From: DASQYE01 sp036389675
Lineage (GTDB): Bacteria; Acidobacteriota; Blastocatellia; Pyrinomonadales; Pyrinomonadaceae
Direction of reading: 5' to 3'
Length of the DNA: 64,000 nucleotides
NCBI GenBank assembly: GCA_036389675.1
Contig: DASVWI010000008.1
Coordinates: forward strand, 317,228-381,227
Below, piece by piece: positions 55,897 to 64,000 of this stretch (the first letter of the stretch is position 1; each line of letters begins with the position of its first letter). A model generated the notes under the pieces. That model worked only from the letters and a program-made list of their open reading frames with translations, ran no database searches and was not told the DNA's origin. The position numbers and the translations under genes were made by a program.

Positions 55897-57837
55897 ATGC
55901 AACGCAAGTCCTCGATTATATGGCTGGCCTCTTTGCTGCTCATCTGTCTAGGTTCAACCGTCCTTATCTCTCGACGCAGCCATGCGGCCAACGAGAAAAG
56001 CTCGACACAAGAGAATAAAGTGTCGGTCGATTTGCGCCGGAAAGCCAGTCATGGCAATGAGCACGTACGTGTCATCATTCAACCGGCGACCCGTTGGAAC
56101 AGTGATCTTGATCGTGCCCTCAAGCATTGCGGCGGCAGCCACACGAGCCAATTTCAAAACTTCGAGTTACGGATCGTCAACCTCCCGGCTACGGCTGCCG
56201 TGGCTTTAGCCGCGCGCGGCGATGTCGCCTACGTCTCTTTGGACAGAGAGGTCAAGACGCTGGGCCATGTTTCGCTCACGTCCGGCGCGGACGGCGTGCG
56301 GAATACTAACGGCACGACGACGAGCGGGCTCGACGGCACGGGCATCGGCATAGCCCTGCTCGATTCGGGAATCGACCCGAGCCACAGGGCCTTTCTGGAT
56401 AAGAGCAATAATCTTCGCATCGTTGTCAGCCGGGATTTTACGGGTGAAGGGCGCACGGATGACCCCTACGGGCATGGCACACACGTGGCTGCGACGGCTG
56501 GCGGTAACGGTCGCATCTCGAACGCGCAGTACATAGGCATTGCGCCGAACGCGAACCTCATCAACCTTCGGGTACTGGATTCGCAGGGCACGGGAACGGT
56601 CGGCAACCTGCTCAGGGCTATGGACTGGGTTTTGAGTAATCGCGCCGCCTACAACATTCGCGTGGTCAATATGAGTCTGGGCGCACCGGCGATAGACTCT
56701 TATAAGAATGACCCTGTGTGTATGGCCGTGCGCAGGCTGGTTAACGCGGGGCTGGTGGTCGCCGTGGCGGCGGGCAACAATGGCAAGGATAGTTCCGGCA
56801 ATAAAATTTACGGTCACATACACTCGCCGGGTAACGAGCCTTCGGCGATTACCGTCGGCGCGGCCAACACTTTCGGGACGAACGCACGCGGCGACGACGC
56901 GGTCACTTCCTATAGCTCGCGTGGGCCTACGCGTAGCTACTGGACGGACAGCGAGAATGTCAGGCATTACGATAATCTGGTGAAGCCCGATCTGGTTGCG
57001 CCGGGCAATAAGCTTATCTACGCCGAGGCGGTTGATAACCTGATCGTGATGCAGAATCCGCAACTGGATGCCGGCGTGAGTCCGGTTGATAATCGCCGGA
57101 TGATGTATTTGAACGGCACCTCTATGGCTACGCCGGTCACGGCGGGCGCAGCCGCCCTACTCTTGCAAGCCAATCCGACGCTTTCGCCCAACCTGATCAA
57201 AGCCATTCTGATGTACACGGCGCAATCGCTCGCGGGCTTCAACCATTTCGAGCAGGGCGCGGGCGAGCTGAATATCGAAGGCGCAGTCCGCCTCGCACGT
57301 CTCGTCCGCACCGATCTCTCTTCAACGACGGCGCTGGGCGACCCTCTGCTCGTAACCGACACTCTGCCGACGCCACAGACGACCATCAGTGGACACACCT
57401 TCAACTGGGGGCGGGCGCTCATCCTGAATCACACGTACGCGACCGGCACTGATCTGATCAGCAGGTATCAAAAGATTTACGGGCAAGGGTTATTGCTCGG
57501 CGACGGTGTGATTACGGGCGACGGTGTCATCACAGGGGACGCGACGATGCTCTCAAGCGGGGTCATCACGGGCGACAACATCCTGACGAGCAACGGAGTG
57601 ATAACGGGCGACGGAATGGTCTTTCTCAGCGCGAGCAGTTTGCTCGGCGGCGGCACGCTGCTCGAAGACGGAAACATCTTAGGCGACGGCGTCATCACCG
57701 GCGACGGTGTGATTACGGGCGACGGCGTCATCACGGGCGATCTGGTCTTGCAGGCACAGTCCGCGACGATCAACGGGGACGCAACATCATCAATGCCTGC
57801 GGAGTTGGATGACGGGACGGACTACCTGGACTACTAA
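55897..57837 (+). CDS. Subtilase (S8 family) with VITGD-repeat C-terminus
   Basis: A 646-residue exported protease: signal peptide (SSIIWLASLLLICLGSTVL), an inhibitor-like prodomain to about residue 120, then the catalytic triad Asp156 (GIALLDSGID), His193 (PYGHGTHVAAT) and Ser409 (NGTSMATPVTAG). The C-terminal region (about 535-615) carries repeats of Gly-Asp-Gly-Val-Ile-Thr, some perfect and some degenerate (GDGVITGDGVITGD, SSGVITGDN, SNGVITGD). Their spacing suggests a regular beta structure, perhaps Ca-binding because of the Asp density. ATG 55897 has GAGGAGT seven bases upstream; TTG 55879 is possible but weaker. Confidence 0.93.
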   Translation: MQRKSSIIWLASLLLICLGSTVLISRRSHAANEKSSTQENKVSVDLRRKASHGNEHVRVIIQPATRWNSDLDRALKHCGGSHTSQFQNFELRIVNLPATAAVALAARGDVAYVSLDREVKTLGHVSLTSGADGVRNTNGTTTSGLDGTGIGIALLDSGIDPSHRAFLDKSNNLRIVVSRDFTGEGRTDDPYGHGTHVAATAGGNGRISNAQYIGIAPNANLINLRVLDSQGTGTVGNLLRAMDWVLSNRAAYNIRVVNMSLGAPAIDSYKNDPVCMAVRRLVNAGLVVAVAAGNNGKDSSGNKIYGHIHSPGNEPSAITVGAANTFGTNARGDDAVTSYSSRGPTRSYWTDSENVRHYDNLVKPDLVAPGNKLIYAEAVDNLIVMQNPQLDAGVSPVDNRRMMYLNGTSMATPVTAGAAALLLQANPTLSPNLIKAILMYTAQSLAGFNHFEQGAGELNIEGAVRLARLVRTDLSSTTALGDPLLVTDTLPTPQTTISGHTFNWGRALILNHTYATGTDLISRYQKIYGQGLLLGDGVITGDGVITGDATMLSSGVITGDNILTSNGVITGDGMVFLSASSLLGGGTLLEDGNILGDGVITGDGVITGDGVITGDLVLQAQSATINGDATSSMPAELDDGTDYLDY

Positions 57838-57906
57838 ACTTATATCGCTAGCTTACTCTCCCAATTAAGCCAATGGAACCTTTGAAGAACAGAGGTGAGA
57901 GATAAC

Positions 57907-58809
57907 ATGCGATCTACCGCCGAGCTTCCTGAGCTACCGTCAACGATACATGGACGCGAACCCGACGCCGCGAGCGATTTAAGCGTTCACGATCTATCAA
58001 GGGGATACGAGACGGAGGTTTTGGATTTTCTCACCGTGCGCCCGCTGCACACGGTCTACATGGCGGGCTTCATCCGCGATCACGGTCTGGCGAGCCCGCT
58101 CAACCGAGGCACATTCTACGGCTGCCGCGACCGCCTGGGCCAACTTGTGGGGGTCGCTTTGATAGGACATGTGACACAGGTGGAGGCGCGCACGGACGAG
58201 GCCTTGAAGGCGCTGGCCCATACGGCGCAGAGGTGCTCGTCGGCCCACGTGATTATGGGCGAGAAGGATAAGATAGAAGCCTTCTGGGCTCACTACGCGA
58301 GGGACGGGCAGGCGCTACGTCTGGCTTGCCGCGAGCTGCTGCTGGAGCAGTGCTGGCCCGTCGAAGCGGGCGGGGAGGTATCGGACCTTCGCCCTGCCAC
58401 TAAAGATGACCTCTCGCTGGTTATGCCGGCGCAGGCCGAGATGGCCGTCAAGGAATGCGGCGTCAACCCGCTTGAGGTTGATCCCTCGGGCTTCCGAGGG
58501 CGTTGCCTGCGGCGCATCGAGCGCGGTCGGATATGGGTGACAATCAGGGACGGGCGGCTCGCCTTTAAAGCCGACATCATGGCCGAGACGCCGGAGATGA
58601 TTTATCTGGAAGGCGTTTATGTTGACCGGCGCGAGCGCCGCAAAGGCTACGGGCGGCGCTGCCTTTTACAACTTGGGCGTATTCTCCTCTCACGCTCAAG
58701 ATCAATCTGCCTGCTCGTTAACGAGTTGAACGCCGAGGCCAAAGCCTTCTACTACAGCGCCGGCTACAGGTTTCGCAGCCACTACGAAACCATCTACCTG
58801 CACAGGTAG
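57907..58809 (+). CDS. GNAT-family acetyltransferase with N-terminal DUF4081-like domain
   Basis: A 300-residue protein. The C-terminal half has the GNAT core: IWVTIRDGRLAFKADIMAETPEMIYLEGVYVDRRERRKGYGRRCLLQLGRIL, with R-R-K-G-Y-G as the acetyl-CoA loop, and ICLLVNELNAEAKAFYYSAGYRF. The N-terminal half resembles the pseudo-GNAT domain (DUF4081) often fused to it. The ATG at 57907 has an AGAGGTGAG site. Between the subtilase and histidine kinase; the acceptor is unknown. Confidence 0.85.
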   Translation: MRSTAELPELPSTIHGREPDAASDLSVHDLSRGYETEVLDFLTVRPLHTVYMAGFIRDHGLASPLNRGTFYGCRDRLGQLVGVALIGHVTQVEARTDEALKALAHTAQRCSSAHVIMGEKDKIEAFWAHYARDGQALRLACRELLLEQCWPVEAGGEVSDLRPATKDDLSLVMPAQAEMAVKECGVNPLEVDPSGFRGRCLRRIERGRIWVTIRDGRLAFKADIMAETPEMIYLEGVYVDRRERRKGYGRRCLLQLGRILLSRSRSICLLVNELNAEAKAFYYSAGYRFRSHYETIYLHR

Positions 58810-58863
58810 AAGAACCGCTACCGCAGACAAACTTAAACGTCCGTCTTGCCCGGAAGAGGAGCT

Positions 58864-60846
58864 ATGAGCAGACAACGCTTTACCAACCCCTACATGTGGT
58901 CAATCGTCGCCGCAGGCGCAGCCGTTCTTCTCTTTTCCGTCTATCGCTTTCCGGTCGCGCGCCTCGATCTCCCCTTCGCCATTCTCGCTTTGATGACGAT
59001 TGTGGTCAGCTCAAGCGTCGCCGTGCGTATCCCCAACATCTCCGGACGCATCACCGTCTCCGACACCTTCATCTTTCTGACGATGCTGCTCTACGGCGGC
59101 GAGCCTGCCATCCTGCTCGCCACGGCTGACGGGCTCTGCTCGTCGCTACGCATCAGCCGGAAGCCGCGCACTATCCTTTTCAACTCGGCGGTCATGGCCT
59201 GCGCGACTTTCATCACGGTCTGGGCGCTGCGCCTCTCCTTCGGTCAGATAGTGCAACTGGGGCAGGCAGGCTATTCCGCAAACTTCATCAGCGCCCTCTG
59301 CTTGATGGCGCTCGTCCAGTACGTGTCGAACTCCGGTCTCATCGCCGTCGAGAAGTCATGCAAGACGGGGCAGCCGTTCTGGGCCACGTGGTACAGATTC
59401 TACCTGTGGACATCCGTGACCTACTTTGCCGGGGCTTCCGCCGCCGGTATCATCACCGAGCTGATCAGGATGTTCGGCTTCTATGCCGTCGTCATCACGA
59501 CCCCGATCATCGCCATCGTCTACCTCACTTACCAGACCTACCTGAAGAACATTGAGTCCTCGCAATCACACGCCACGGAGGCCGAGCGCCACGTCGAGGA
59601 GTTGAATCATTACATCAACGAATTGAAGCGCGCCGAAGAAGAGCGCGACCGCCTGCTGGTTCGCGAGCAGCAGGCGCGTGCAGAGGCGGAGGCGGCGAGC
59701 CGCATCAAGGACGAGTTTCTGTCAACGCTCTCGCACGAATTACGCACGCCGCTCACATCCATTCTGGGCTGGGCCAATCTTCTGAACGCGGGCAATCTGG
59801 ACACGAGGACGCGCGCGCAGGCGCTGGAAACCATCGAGCGTAATGCACAGGTTCAGAAGCGCCTCATAGATGATCTGCTGGATGTCTCGCGTATTATCTC
59901 CGGCAAGCTGCGGCTGGATGTCAGGCAGATAGACCTCGGCTCCGTCATCACGGATGCGATTGACGTGGTGCGTCCGGCGGCTGACGCTAAACACATACGT
60001 ATCCTGAGCCGTTTCGACGAGAGCCTCGGCCCTGTCTCGGGCGATCACGCGCGCTTGCAGCAGGTGGTCTGGAATCTGCTTTTCAACGCGGTCAAGTTCA
60101 CGCCCGAGGGCGGGCGCGTCGAGGTCAGGCTTGAGCGCGACGGCTCGCGTGCCCGCGTGGTGGTGAGCGATACGGGGCAAGGCATCAGCCCGGACTTTCT
60201 CCCGCATGTCTTTGATCGTTTTCGTCAGGCCGATGGGGCGACCACCAGATCGTATGGCGGGCTCGGCCTAGGGCTGGCGATAGTGAGGCATTTGATAGAA
60301 GCTCATGGCGGAACTGTTCAGGTGGAAAGCTCCGGCCACGGACTCGGAGCGACTTTCTCCGTCACGCTCCCGTTCCTCGCGGTGAGAATCAAAACGCCGG
60401 AGGTTGAGCGCAGGAGCCGCAGGCACGAGAACGGAGCGCCTCGTTATGCTCTGCCGCGACAACTGAACGGCGTCCGCGTCCTCGTCGTCGACGATGATCT
60501 GGAAGCGAGACAAATGATCAGCACTGTGCTGGCGCAGTCCGGCGCGGAGGTCAAAGTGTGTATCTCAAGCAACGAGGCGCTGGACGCGCTCTGCCAGTGG
60601 AAGCCGGATGTTTTGATGAGCGATATAGGCATGCCGAACGAAGACGGCTACGCTTTAATCCAGCGGGTACGTCGGCTGAAAGAAGAATGCGGCGGGCGGA
60701 TTCCGGCGGCGGCCCTGACAGCCTATGCGCGGGAGGAAGACCGCGAGCGAGCGCTTTCGTCGGGCTTTCAGATTCACGTCGCCAAGCCGGTCGAGGCCGC
60801 AGAGCTTGTCTCGGTCGTGTCTAATCTCGTCGGCGCGCGCAGGTGA
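58864..60846 (+). CDS. Membrane hybrid histidine kinase with receiver domain
   Basis: A 660-residue sensor kinase. An integral-membrane input region (several helices to about residue 225) is followed by a coiled-coil linker, then HisKA with LSTLSHELRTPLTS (His291), the N box NLLFNAVKFTPEGG, DTGQGISPDF and GGLGLGLAIVRHLI ATP motifs. The C-terminal receiver domain has VLVVDDDLEARQM, the phosphoacceptor Asp587 (DVLMSDIGMP) and the Lys (HVAKPVE). All catalytic residues are present. ATG 58864 has GAGGAG upstream. No response regulator gene is adjacent, so the fused receiver probably relays phosphate to a separate Hpt or regulator. Confidence 0.92.
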   Translation: MSRQRFTNPYMWSIVAAGAAVLLFSVYRFPVARLDLPFAILALMTIVVSSSVAVRIPNISGRITVSDTFIFLTMLLYGGEPAILLATADGLCSSLRISRKPRTILFNSAVMACATFITVWALRLSFGQIVQLGQAGYSANFISALCLMALVQYVSNSGLIAVEKSCKTGQPFWATWYRFYLWTSVTYFAGASAAGIITELIRMFGFYAVVITTPIIAIVYLTYQTYLKNIESSQSHATEAERHVEELNHYINELKRAEEERDRLLVREQQARAEAEAASRIKDEFLSTLSHELRTPLTSILGWANLLNAGNLDTRTRAQALETIERNAQVQKRLIDDLLDVSRIISGKLRLDVRQIDLGSVITDAIDVVRPAADAKHIRILSRFDESLGPVSGDHARLQQVVWNLLFNAVKFTPEGGRVEVRLERDGSRARVVVSDTGQGISPDFLPHVFDRFRQADGATTRSYGGLGLGLAIVRHLIEAHGGTVQVESSGHGLGATFSVTLPFLAVRIKTPEVERRSRRHENGAPRYALPRQLNGVRVLVVDDDLEARQMISTVLAQSGAEVKVCISSNEALDALCQWKPDVLMSDIGMPNEDGYALIQRVRRLKEECGGRIPAAALTAYAREEDRERALSSGFQIHVAKPVEAAELVSVVSNLVGARR

Positions 60847-60904
60847 AGTGTCGGCCTGATAGACGATTCCGGGAAGCGGCACATATTCAAGCCGAAACTC
60901 AAAC

Positions 60905-62338
60905 TTACTGTTGAACCGGTCGGACATACAGGGTCGTTAAGTGGCGTCCCTGCATATTGCCGGTCTCATAGTCTCGATAGACAGCAGTGACAACCCCGCC
61001 CGTCGTATAATCTATGCGCTTCGTCTTATAGCCGCTCTCAATAATAGCTTGCATGTCCTTGGCGCTTTGCGGGTAAATATTGGGGCCGAAGGTTTGCGGA
61101 TTTTCCCTCTGCCTCCCGAACAGGTGCGTCTCAGGATTATTGGGCCAAACCCTATCCAGTGGCATCGAGACGAGTATTCCTGTGTACGATACACCATCCT
61201 TGTCAGTTGTACTTTTCCACTTCACGGTTACTTTGTTCGCATCTGCCTGCGCCACTGCATCATCCACCTCGTCCTCGATATTTTCATCCTCCAGGTATTG
61301 GGACTTGATGTTGGCTAGCGACATCGTGCCGATAAGATTCCAGACGGTGCGCTCTGCATCAAGGAAGTCATTGCGCGTCTTAAAGCCCCCGGCCATCTTG
61401 GGGATCACCTTGGAGTTTGCCGGAAGGTCGAGCACGTTCCCCTTGCCCGGATGAACCGCGTAGAGAATTCTGGCAACCGAGGCGATGTCATCCGTGTCCG
61501 TCAGCGTCGTTTTAGGCAGTTGATTCTCTTTCTTAAGTCGATTTATCTGTTTCTTCTTATCAAAATTCCACTCTTTGGTGAACGCCTTGTAGACGGCTTC
61601 GTATTTTACGGGCTTTGCCGTCTCTCCAATGTGCTTTTCAATACCATGCTGAAAGGCGTGTGCCCGGTGCAAGTCAAGCACATCCTTTGCCTTCACCACA
61701 CTATTTTTCTCGTCATCATAAAGCTCTCCCTGAGCAGTGCCGGGATTGACGGGCATTGTTTGGTTCGCCGTCGGGCGATATACCTGCCAATTGACTCCGT
61801 CCCACTGCCAGATCGTGCGCTGAACGACGTTGTTCGACTTAATAGTGCCTGCACGGGAAGTTCCGGCTCGCGCAAGCTGTATTTGATTATTCACAGGCGG
61901 GCGCGCGGGTGGCTTAACGCGTGCCGGTTTATCGAATGCGGATTGCTTGGTCTGCAGGACTTTCGGAACAGCCCCGGGCCTGTAGACAGGCGGAGCCACG
62001 GGCGCGACCCTTTTCGCAGCCGCCTGAGATTGCTGCCCGTTAACAACTTTCGGCTGCAGGCATTTGGGCTCTGCTTGCGGGCGATACGCGGGCGGAGCGG
62101 TCGGCGTGCGGTTCTGCGGAGCGCCTTGCTGATGAGCGGCAGGCATCTTCGCCTGTAAGCACTTCGGCGCAGGCTGCGGGCGATACGCGGGCGGCGCTGT
62201 GGGCGGCGTCCTCGGCTGCTGTGCCCCGGCTATTTTCGGTTGCGCGACGCCCGGCCTGTAAGGTTGCTGCTGCTGCTGGCCGGGTTTGTGGTGCGCCGAG
62301 CCATGGCCGTGCGGCGGCGTATTCCTTATCTTACTCAT
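60905..62338 (-). CDS. Candidate contractile-injection-system effector/polymorphic toxin
   Basis: A 477-residue protein in three parts. Residues 1-45 are His/Gln/Pro-rich. Three near-identical 17-residue units follow (near 49-64, 82-97 and 116-131) of the form APPAYRPQPAPKCLQAK. A Val-Val-Gln-Arg motif at 171-174 marks the boundary to the 300-residue C-terminal domain, which is charged and unlike the N-terminus. Pro-Tyr-Arg-Pro repeats plus VVQR are, as I recall, a hallmark of effectors linked to eCIS/DUF4157-type loading in Cyanobacteria, Myxobacteria and Acidobacteria. I do not recognise the C-terminal domain. No DUF4157 HExxH motif, signal peptide or injection-system genes are in this window. 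Confidence 0.6.
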   Translation of the reverse strand: MSKIRNTPPHGHGSAHHKPGQQQQQPYRPGVAQPKIAGAQQPRTPPTAPPAYRPQPAPKCLQAKMPAAHQQGAPQNRTPTAPPAYRPQAEPKCLQPKVVNGQQSQAAAKRVAPVAPPVYRPGAVPKVLQTKQSAFDKPARVKPPARPPVNNQIQLARAGTSRAGTIKSNNVVQRTIWQWDGVNWQVYRPTANQTMPVNPGTAQGELYDDEKNSVVKAKDVLDLHRAHAFQHGIEKHIGETAKPVKYEAVYKAFTKEWNFDKKKQINRLKKENQLPKTTLTDTDDIASVARILYAVHPGKGNVLDLPANSKVIPKMAGGFKTRNDFLDAERTVWNLIGTMSLANIKSQYLEDENIEDEVDDAVAQADANKVTVKWKSTTDKDGVSYTGILVSMPLDRVWPNNPETHLFGRQRENPQTFGPNIYPQSAKDMQAIIESGYKTKRIDYTTGGVVTAVYRDYETGNMQGRHLTTLYVRPVQQ

Positions 62339-62670
62339 CTAACGCTTCTCCATACATCTGTCCACGGGATTCTATAAAGAAGATTTGCCGTGCGAAATAC
62401 TTTGATTTATCGACTGGTAGCAGGCGATTGAAAGTGGCCGCGTGCTGAGGTCGCCTCGGACGGCCATAATATACACCCGACGGGAGATACTTTAAAGTCT
62501 TCTCCGACGCAATCCGGCGCGAACAGATTCAAAGTGCCAAAGTTGACAGCCATTCCGTTTGTGACCTAGTCTCGTTAGCGAACGGAGTCTAGCTCGCTTC
62601 CTTCTCATCTCATCTGGAATTTACCGGCGTGAATGACCCGCACAGCTATCTATGCTAAGGAACATATTTA
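62339..62670. other. Intergenic gap between effector candidate and the next gene
   Basis: 332 nt between divergent genes. A TAATAT-like -10 candidate occurs near 62469; otherwise I see no ORF with conserved protein character, hairpin or repeat of the kinds found elsewhere in the window. Confidence 0.5.
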
Positions 62671-62955
62671 ATGACACGCGACCTCAGCCCTTTCACAAGG
62701 CTCACGCTGCTCATCTCCGAGCTCAAGGGAAATAAGGTTGAAGATTTAGCGAACGTGAAGAAGTGTGATCTGGCGCATCACACGGCGAAGCTCGATGAAG
62801 AGTTTGACGACGCGAAGCAAAAGGAGGTCGCCGGTCAGATCGGCGAGCAGGGAAGATTGCTGCTCACATGGATTAAAGAGGGAGAGATGGTGAAGGCCGA
62901 AGAGGGGCGTCAACTTCTGCTCTCGTCCTGTAAAAGACTCAAAGACCTGCTTTGA
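62671..62955 (+). CDS. Small alpha-helical protein of unknown function
   Basis: A 94-residue acidic/basic helical protein (TRLTLLISELKGNKVEDLANV, DLAHHTAKLDEEFDDAKQKEV, QIGEQGRLLLTWIKEG). It has no signal peptide. It is divergent from the effector candidate and about 330 nt from it. An immunity or chaperone role is possible from the location only. No family recognised. Confidence 0.55.
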   Translation: MTRDLSPFTRLTLLISELKGNKVEDLANVKKCDLAHHTAKLDEEFDDAKQKEVAGQIGEQGRLLLTWIKEGEMVKAEEGRQLLLSSCKRLKDLL

Positions 62956-63018
62956 CTATCCGTTGGAATGAAAGCTGAACGGCTTCATGTTTCAACTCTG
63001 GGGCTTCATGATTGAGCT

Positions 63019-63576
63019 ATGCTGATTGATGATTTCCTGCCCGGCTATGACGTTCGTGAGCGACACGGCGTTGAAGTTCACGCGCCGGTCGATAAGGTTT
63101 ATGCTGCGGTGCGGCAGCTCGATCTCAGACACGCTAGATTATCCATGTTTCTGATGTGGCTGCGGGGCATCCCGGCGAGCGGCGGCGGCGCGGCCCTCTC
63201 CTGTTTCAACCTCGATGATTTTCTGAGGATGCGTTTCATTCTTCTCGGCGAAAAACCGAATGAGGAATTATTGCTGGGTCTGGTCGGGCGTTTCTGGAAG
63301 CCGTCGGGCGAGCTGCGCCGTCTGGATGCGTTGGGCTTCCGAAATTTCAGCGAGCCGGGCTTCGCCAAAGCAGCCTGGAACTTCTCTCTATCCGAGCAGG
63401 CCGCCGGCACTGTGCTGCTCGAAACAGAGACGCGCGTTTATTGTCTGGACGAAGCCAGCCGCAGGCGCTTTCAGTTGTACTGGATGGTCATCGGAGGCTT
63501 CAGCGGCCTCATCCGTCGAGATATCCTGCAGGCCGTAAAGCGTAATGCGGAGAAGCCCCAAGCCCGCGCGGCATAG
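63019..63576 (+). CDS. SRPBCC-like protein of unknown function
   Basis: A 185-residue protein beginning MLIDDFLPGYDVRERHGVEVHAPVDKVYAAV, the ligand-binding helix-grip signature of SRPBCC/polyketide cyclase-like proteins, followed by strands (LLGLVGRFWKPSGEL) and a long C-terminal helix with QLYWMVIGGFSGLIRR. It has no signal peptide. It follows the small helical gene by 63 bp, perhaps the same transcript. Confidence 0.65.
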   Translation: MLIDDFLPGYDVRERHGVEVHAPVDKVYAAVRQLDLRHARLSMFLMWLRGIPASGGGAALSCFNLDDFLRMRFILLGEKPNEELLLGLVGRFWKPSGELRRLDALGFRNFSEPGFAKAAWNFSLSEQAAGTVLLETETRVYCLDEASRRRFQLYWMVIGGFSGLIRRDILQAVKRNAEKPQARAA

Positions 63577-63639
63577 ACAGAGCCGGGCACAGGGAGCGCG
63601 CCCGGCCTTATCATCTCTGCTGAAACTCTCGCCCTGCTC

Positions 63640-64000
63640 CTATGGCCCGAAGCGCTGGCGATACTCTGCGGCATTAACAAATGCGTTCGCCAAATCTCCG
63701 AGCGTGATCTCTCCGCTATCTAATCTTTGCAAGTAGCTCAGGTATGCTCCATCAGGATTCCTCGAAAAGAATCCGTAGTAAGCCGACACCACCTGCGCCT
63801 CGTGCAGATACTTAGCGCTCACCTCCGCCCGCTCCGATATCTCTCTGTAGACTCTGGCTCGCGTCTTATTGTTCGTGTTCAGGTCTGTGACCCACTGATC
63901 GCGGTCACTCTGCGGCACAGTCACTCCCGCCGTCTGTAGAAGTGCATCGACGAAGGCGGCACTGGTGAGCCCGCCGTAGCGGTTAGAGAACTCCGGTCTG
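63640..64000 (-). CDS. DUF4214-domain protein, C-terminal part (5' truncated)
   Basis: The frame is open to the right edge, so the gene starts outside the window. The visible 119 residues contain the DUF4214 pattern (EFSNRYGGLTSAAFVDALLQTAG, then VPQSDRDQWVTDLN, SERAEVSAKYLHEAQVV, FSRNPDGAYLSYLQRLDSGEITLGDLANAFVNAAEYRQRF), an alpha-helical repeat found in long surface proteins. The GTG at 63924 is only an internal start. Its full protein is probably large and exported. Confidence 0.75.
   Translation of the reverse strand, partial: RPEFSNRYGGLTSAAFVDALLQTAGVTVPQSDRDQWVTDLNTNNKTRARVYREISERAEVSAKYLHEAQVVSAYYGFFSRNPDGAYLSYLQRLDSGEITLGDLANAFVNAAEYRQRFGP

Noticed and set aside
57499..57741. Non-coding tandem repeat
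   Set aside because: The repeat period keeps the reading frame and continues the subtilase coding sequence to a proper stop.

Overview
This window looks like a high-GC, Gram-negative chromosome of the Acidobacteriota, most likely Blastocatellia. The reasons are an acidobacterial-type VWFA-related domain protein at the left edge, many exported peptidases and lipoproteins, WG-repeat and PIG-L proteins, a lysozyme-inhibitor-like exported protein, and intergenic spaces full of short heptamer-based hairpin repeats. The lineage is inferred from protein style only; no rRNA or tRNA gene is visible.

Layout. 0.0-4 kb: end of a VWFA protein, an AlbA_2/Schlafen-type protein and an ABC-2-like permease. 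3.9-6.6 kb: folK, panB, panC (folate and pantothenate). 6.8-11.5 kb: a three-subunit molybdenum hydroxylase operon resembling 4-hydroxybenzoyl-CoA reductase, followed by a MobA/MocA-like nucleotidyltransferase. 11.6-16.4 kb: a cysteine-less thioredoxin-fold protein, then two beta-propeller proteins without signal peptides, one with a Lys/Gly-rich tail. 16.5-19.8 kb: maf, a 59-residue membrane protein, a DciA-like protein, gatC and gatA. 19.9-25.8 kb: glutaredoxin and an iron/thiamine-type ABC importer with two small exported proteins embedded. 25.8-34.3 kb: lipoprotein, PIG-L deacetylase, WG-repeat protein, M14 peptidase. 34.3-39.6 kb: glnE, a GNAT gene and glnA on the minus strand. 40-45.9 kb: a polyamine block (speA, deoxyhypusine-synthase-like gene, speB) interrupted by an AT-richer island with tail-to-tail hicA and hicB and an autoregulated MerR/TipAS-type gene. 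45.9-51 kb: ABC ATPase, phosphodiesterase, tetratricopeptide-like protein and thrC, all on the minus strand. 51.3-60.8 kb: HAD phosphatase, cyclophilin, thiD, M28 peptidase, subtilase with a VITGD-repeat tail, GNAT and a hybrid histidine kinase. 60.9-64 kb: an injection-system-type effector candidate, two unknown genes and the end of a DUF4214 protein.

The most unusual signal is the repeats. At least five families of inverted repeats lie between genes, several built from 7-bp units (GGATGAA, GTGACGA, TCAGTAG and similar). Copies of the GGATGAA family reach into genes: eight different CDSs end on a stop codon inside a copy (often with a Lys-Asp-Glu-Gly tail), and copies encode the N-termini of an ABC permease and a nucleotidyltransferase. 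Other points worth attention are the four-Cys insert in the FAD subunit of the molybdenum enzyme, the DHS-like enzyme in a polyamine locus, the effector candidate at 60.9-62.3 kb, and structured leaders before speA and the subtilase.
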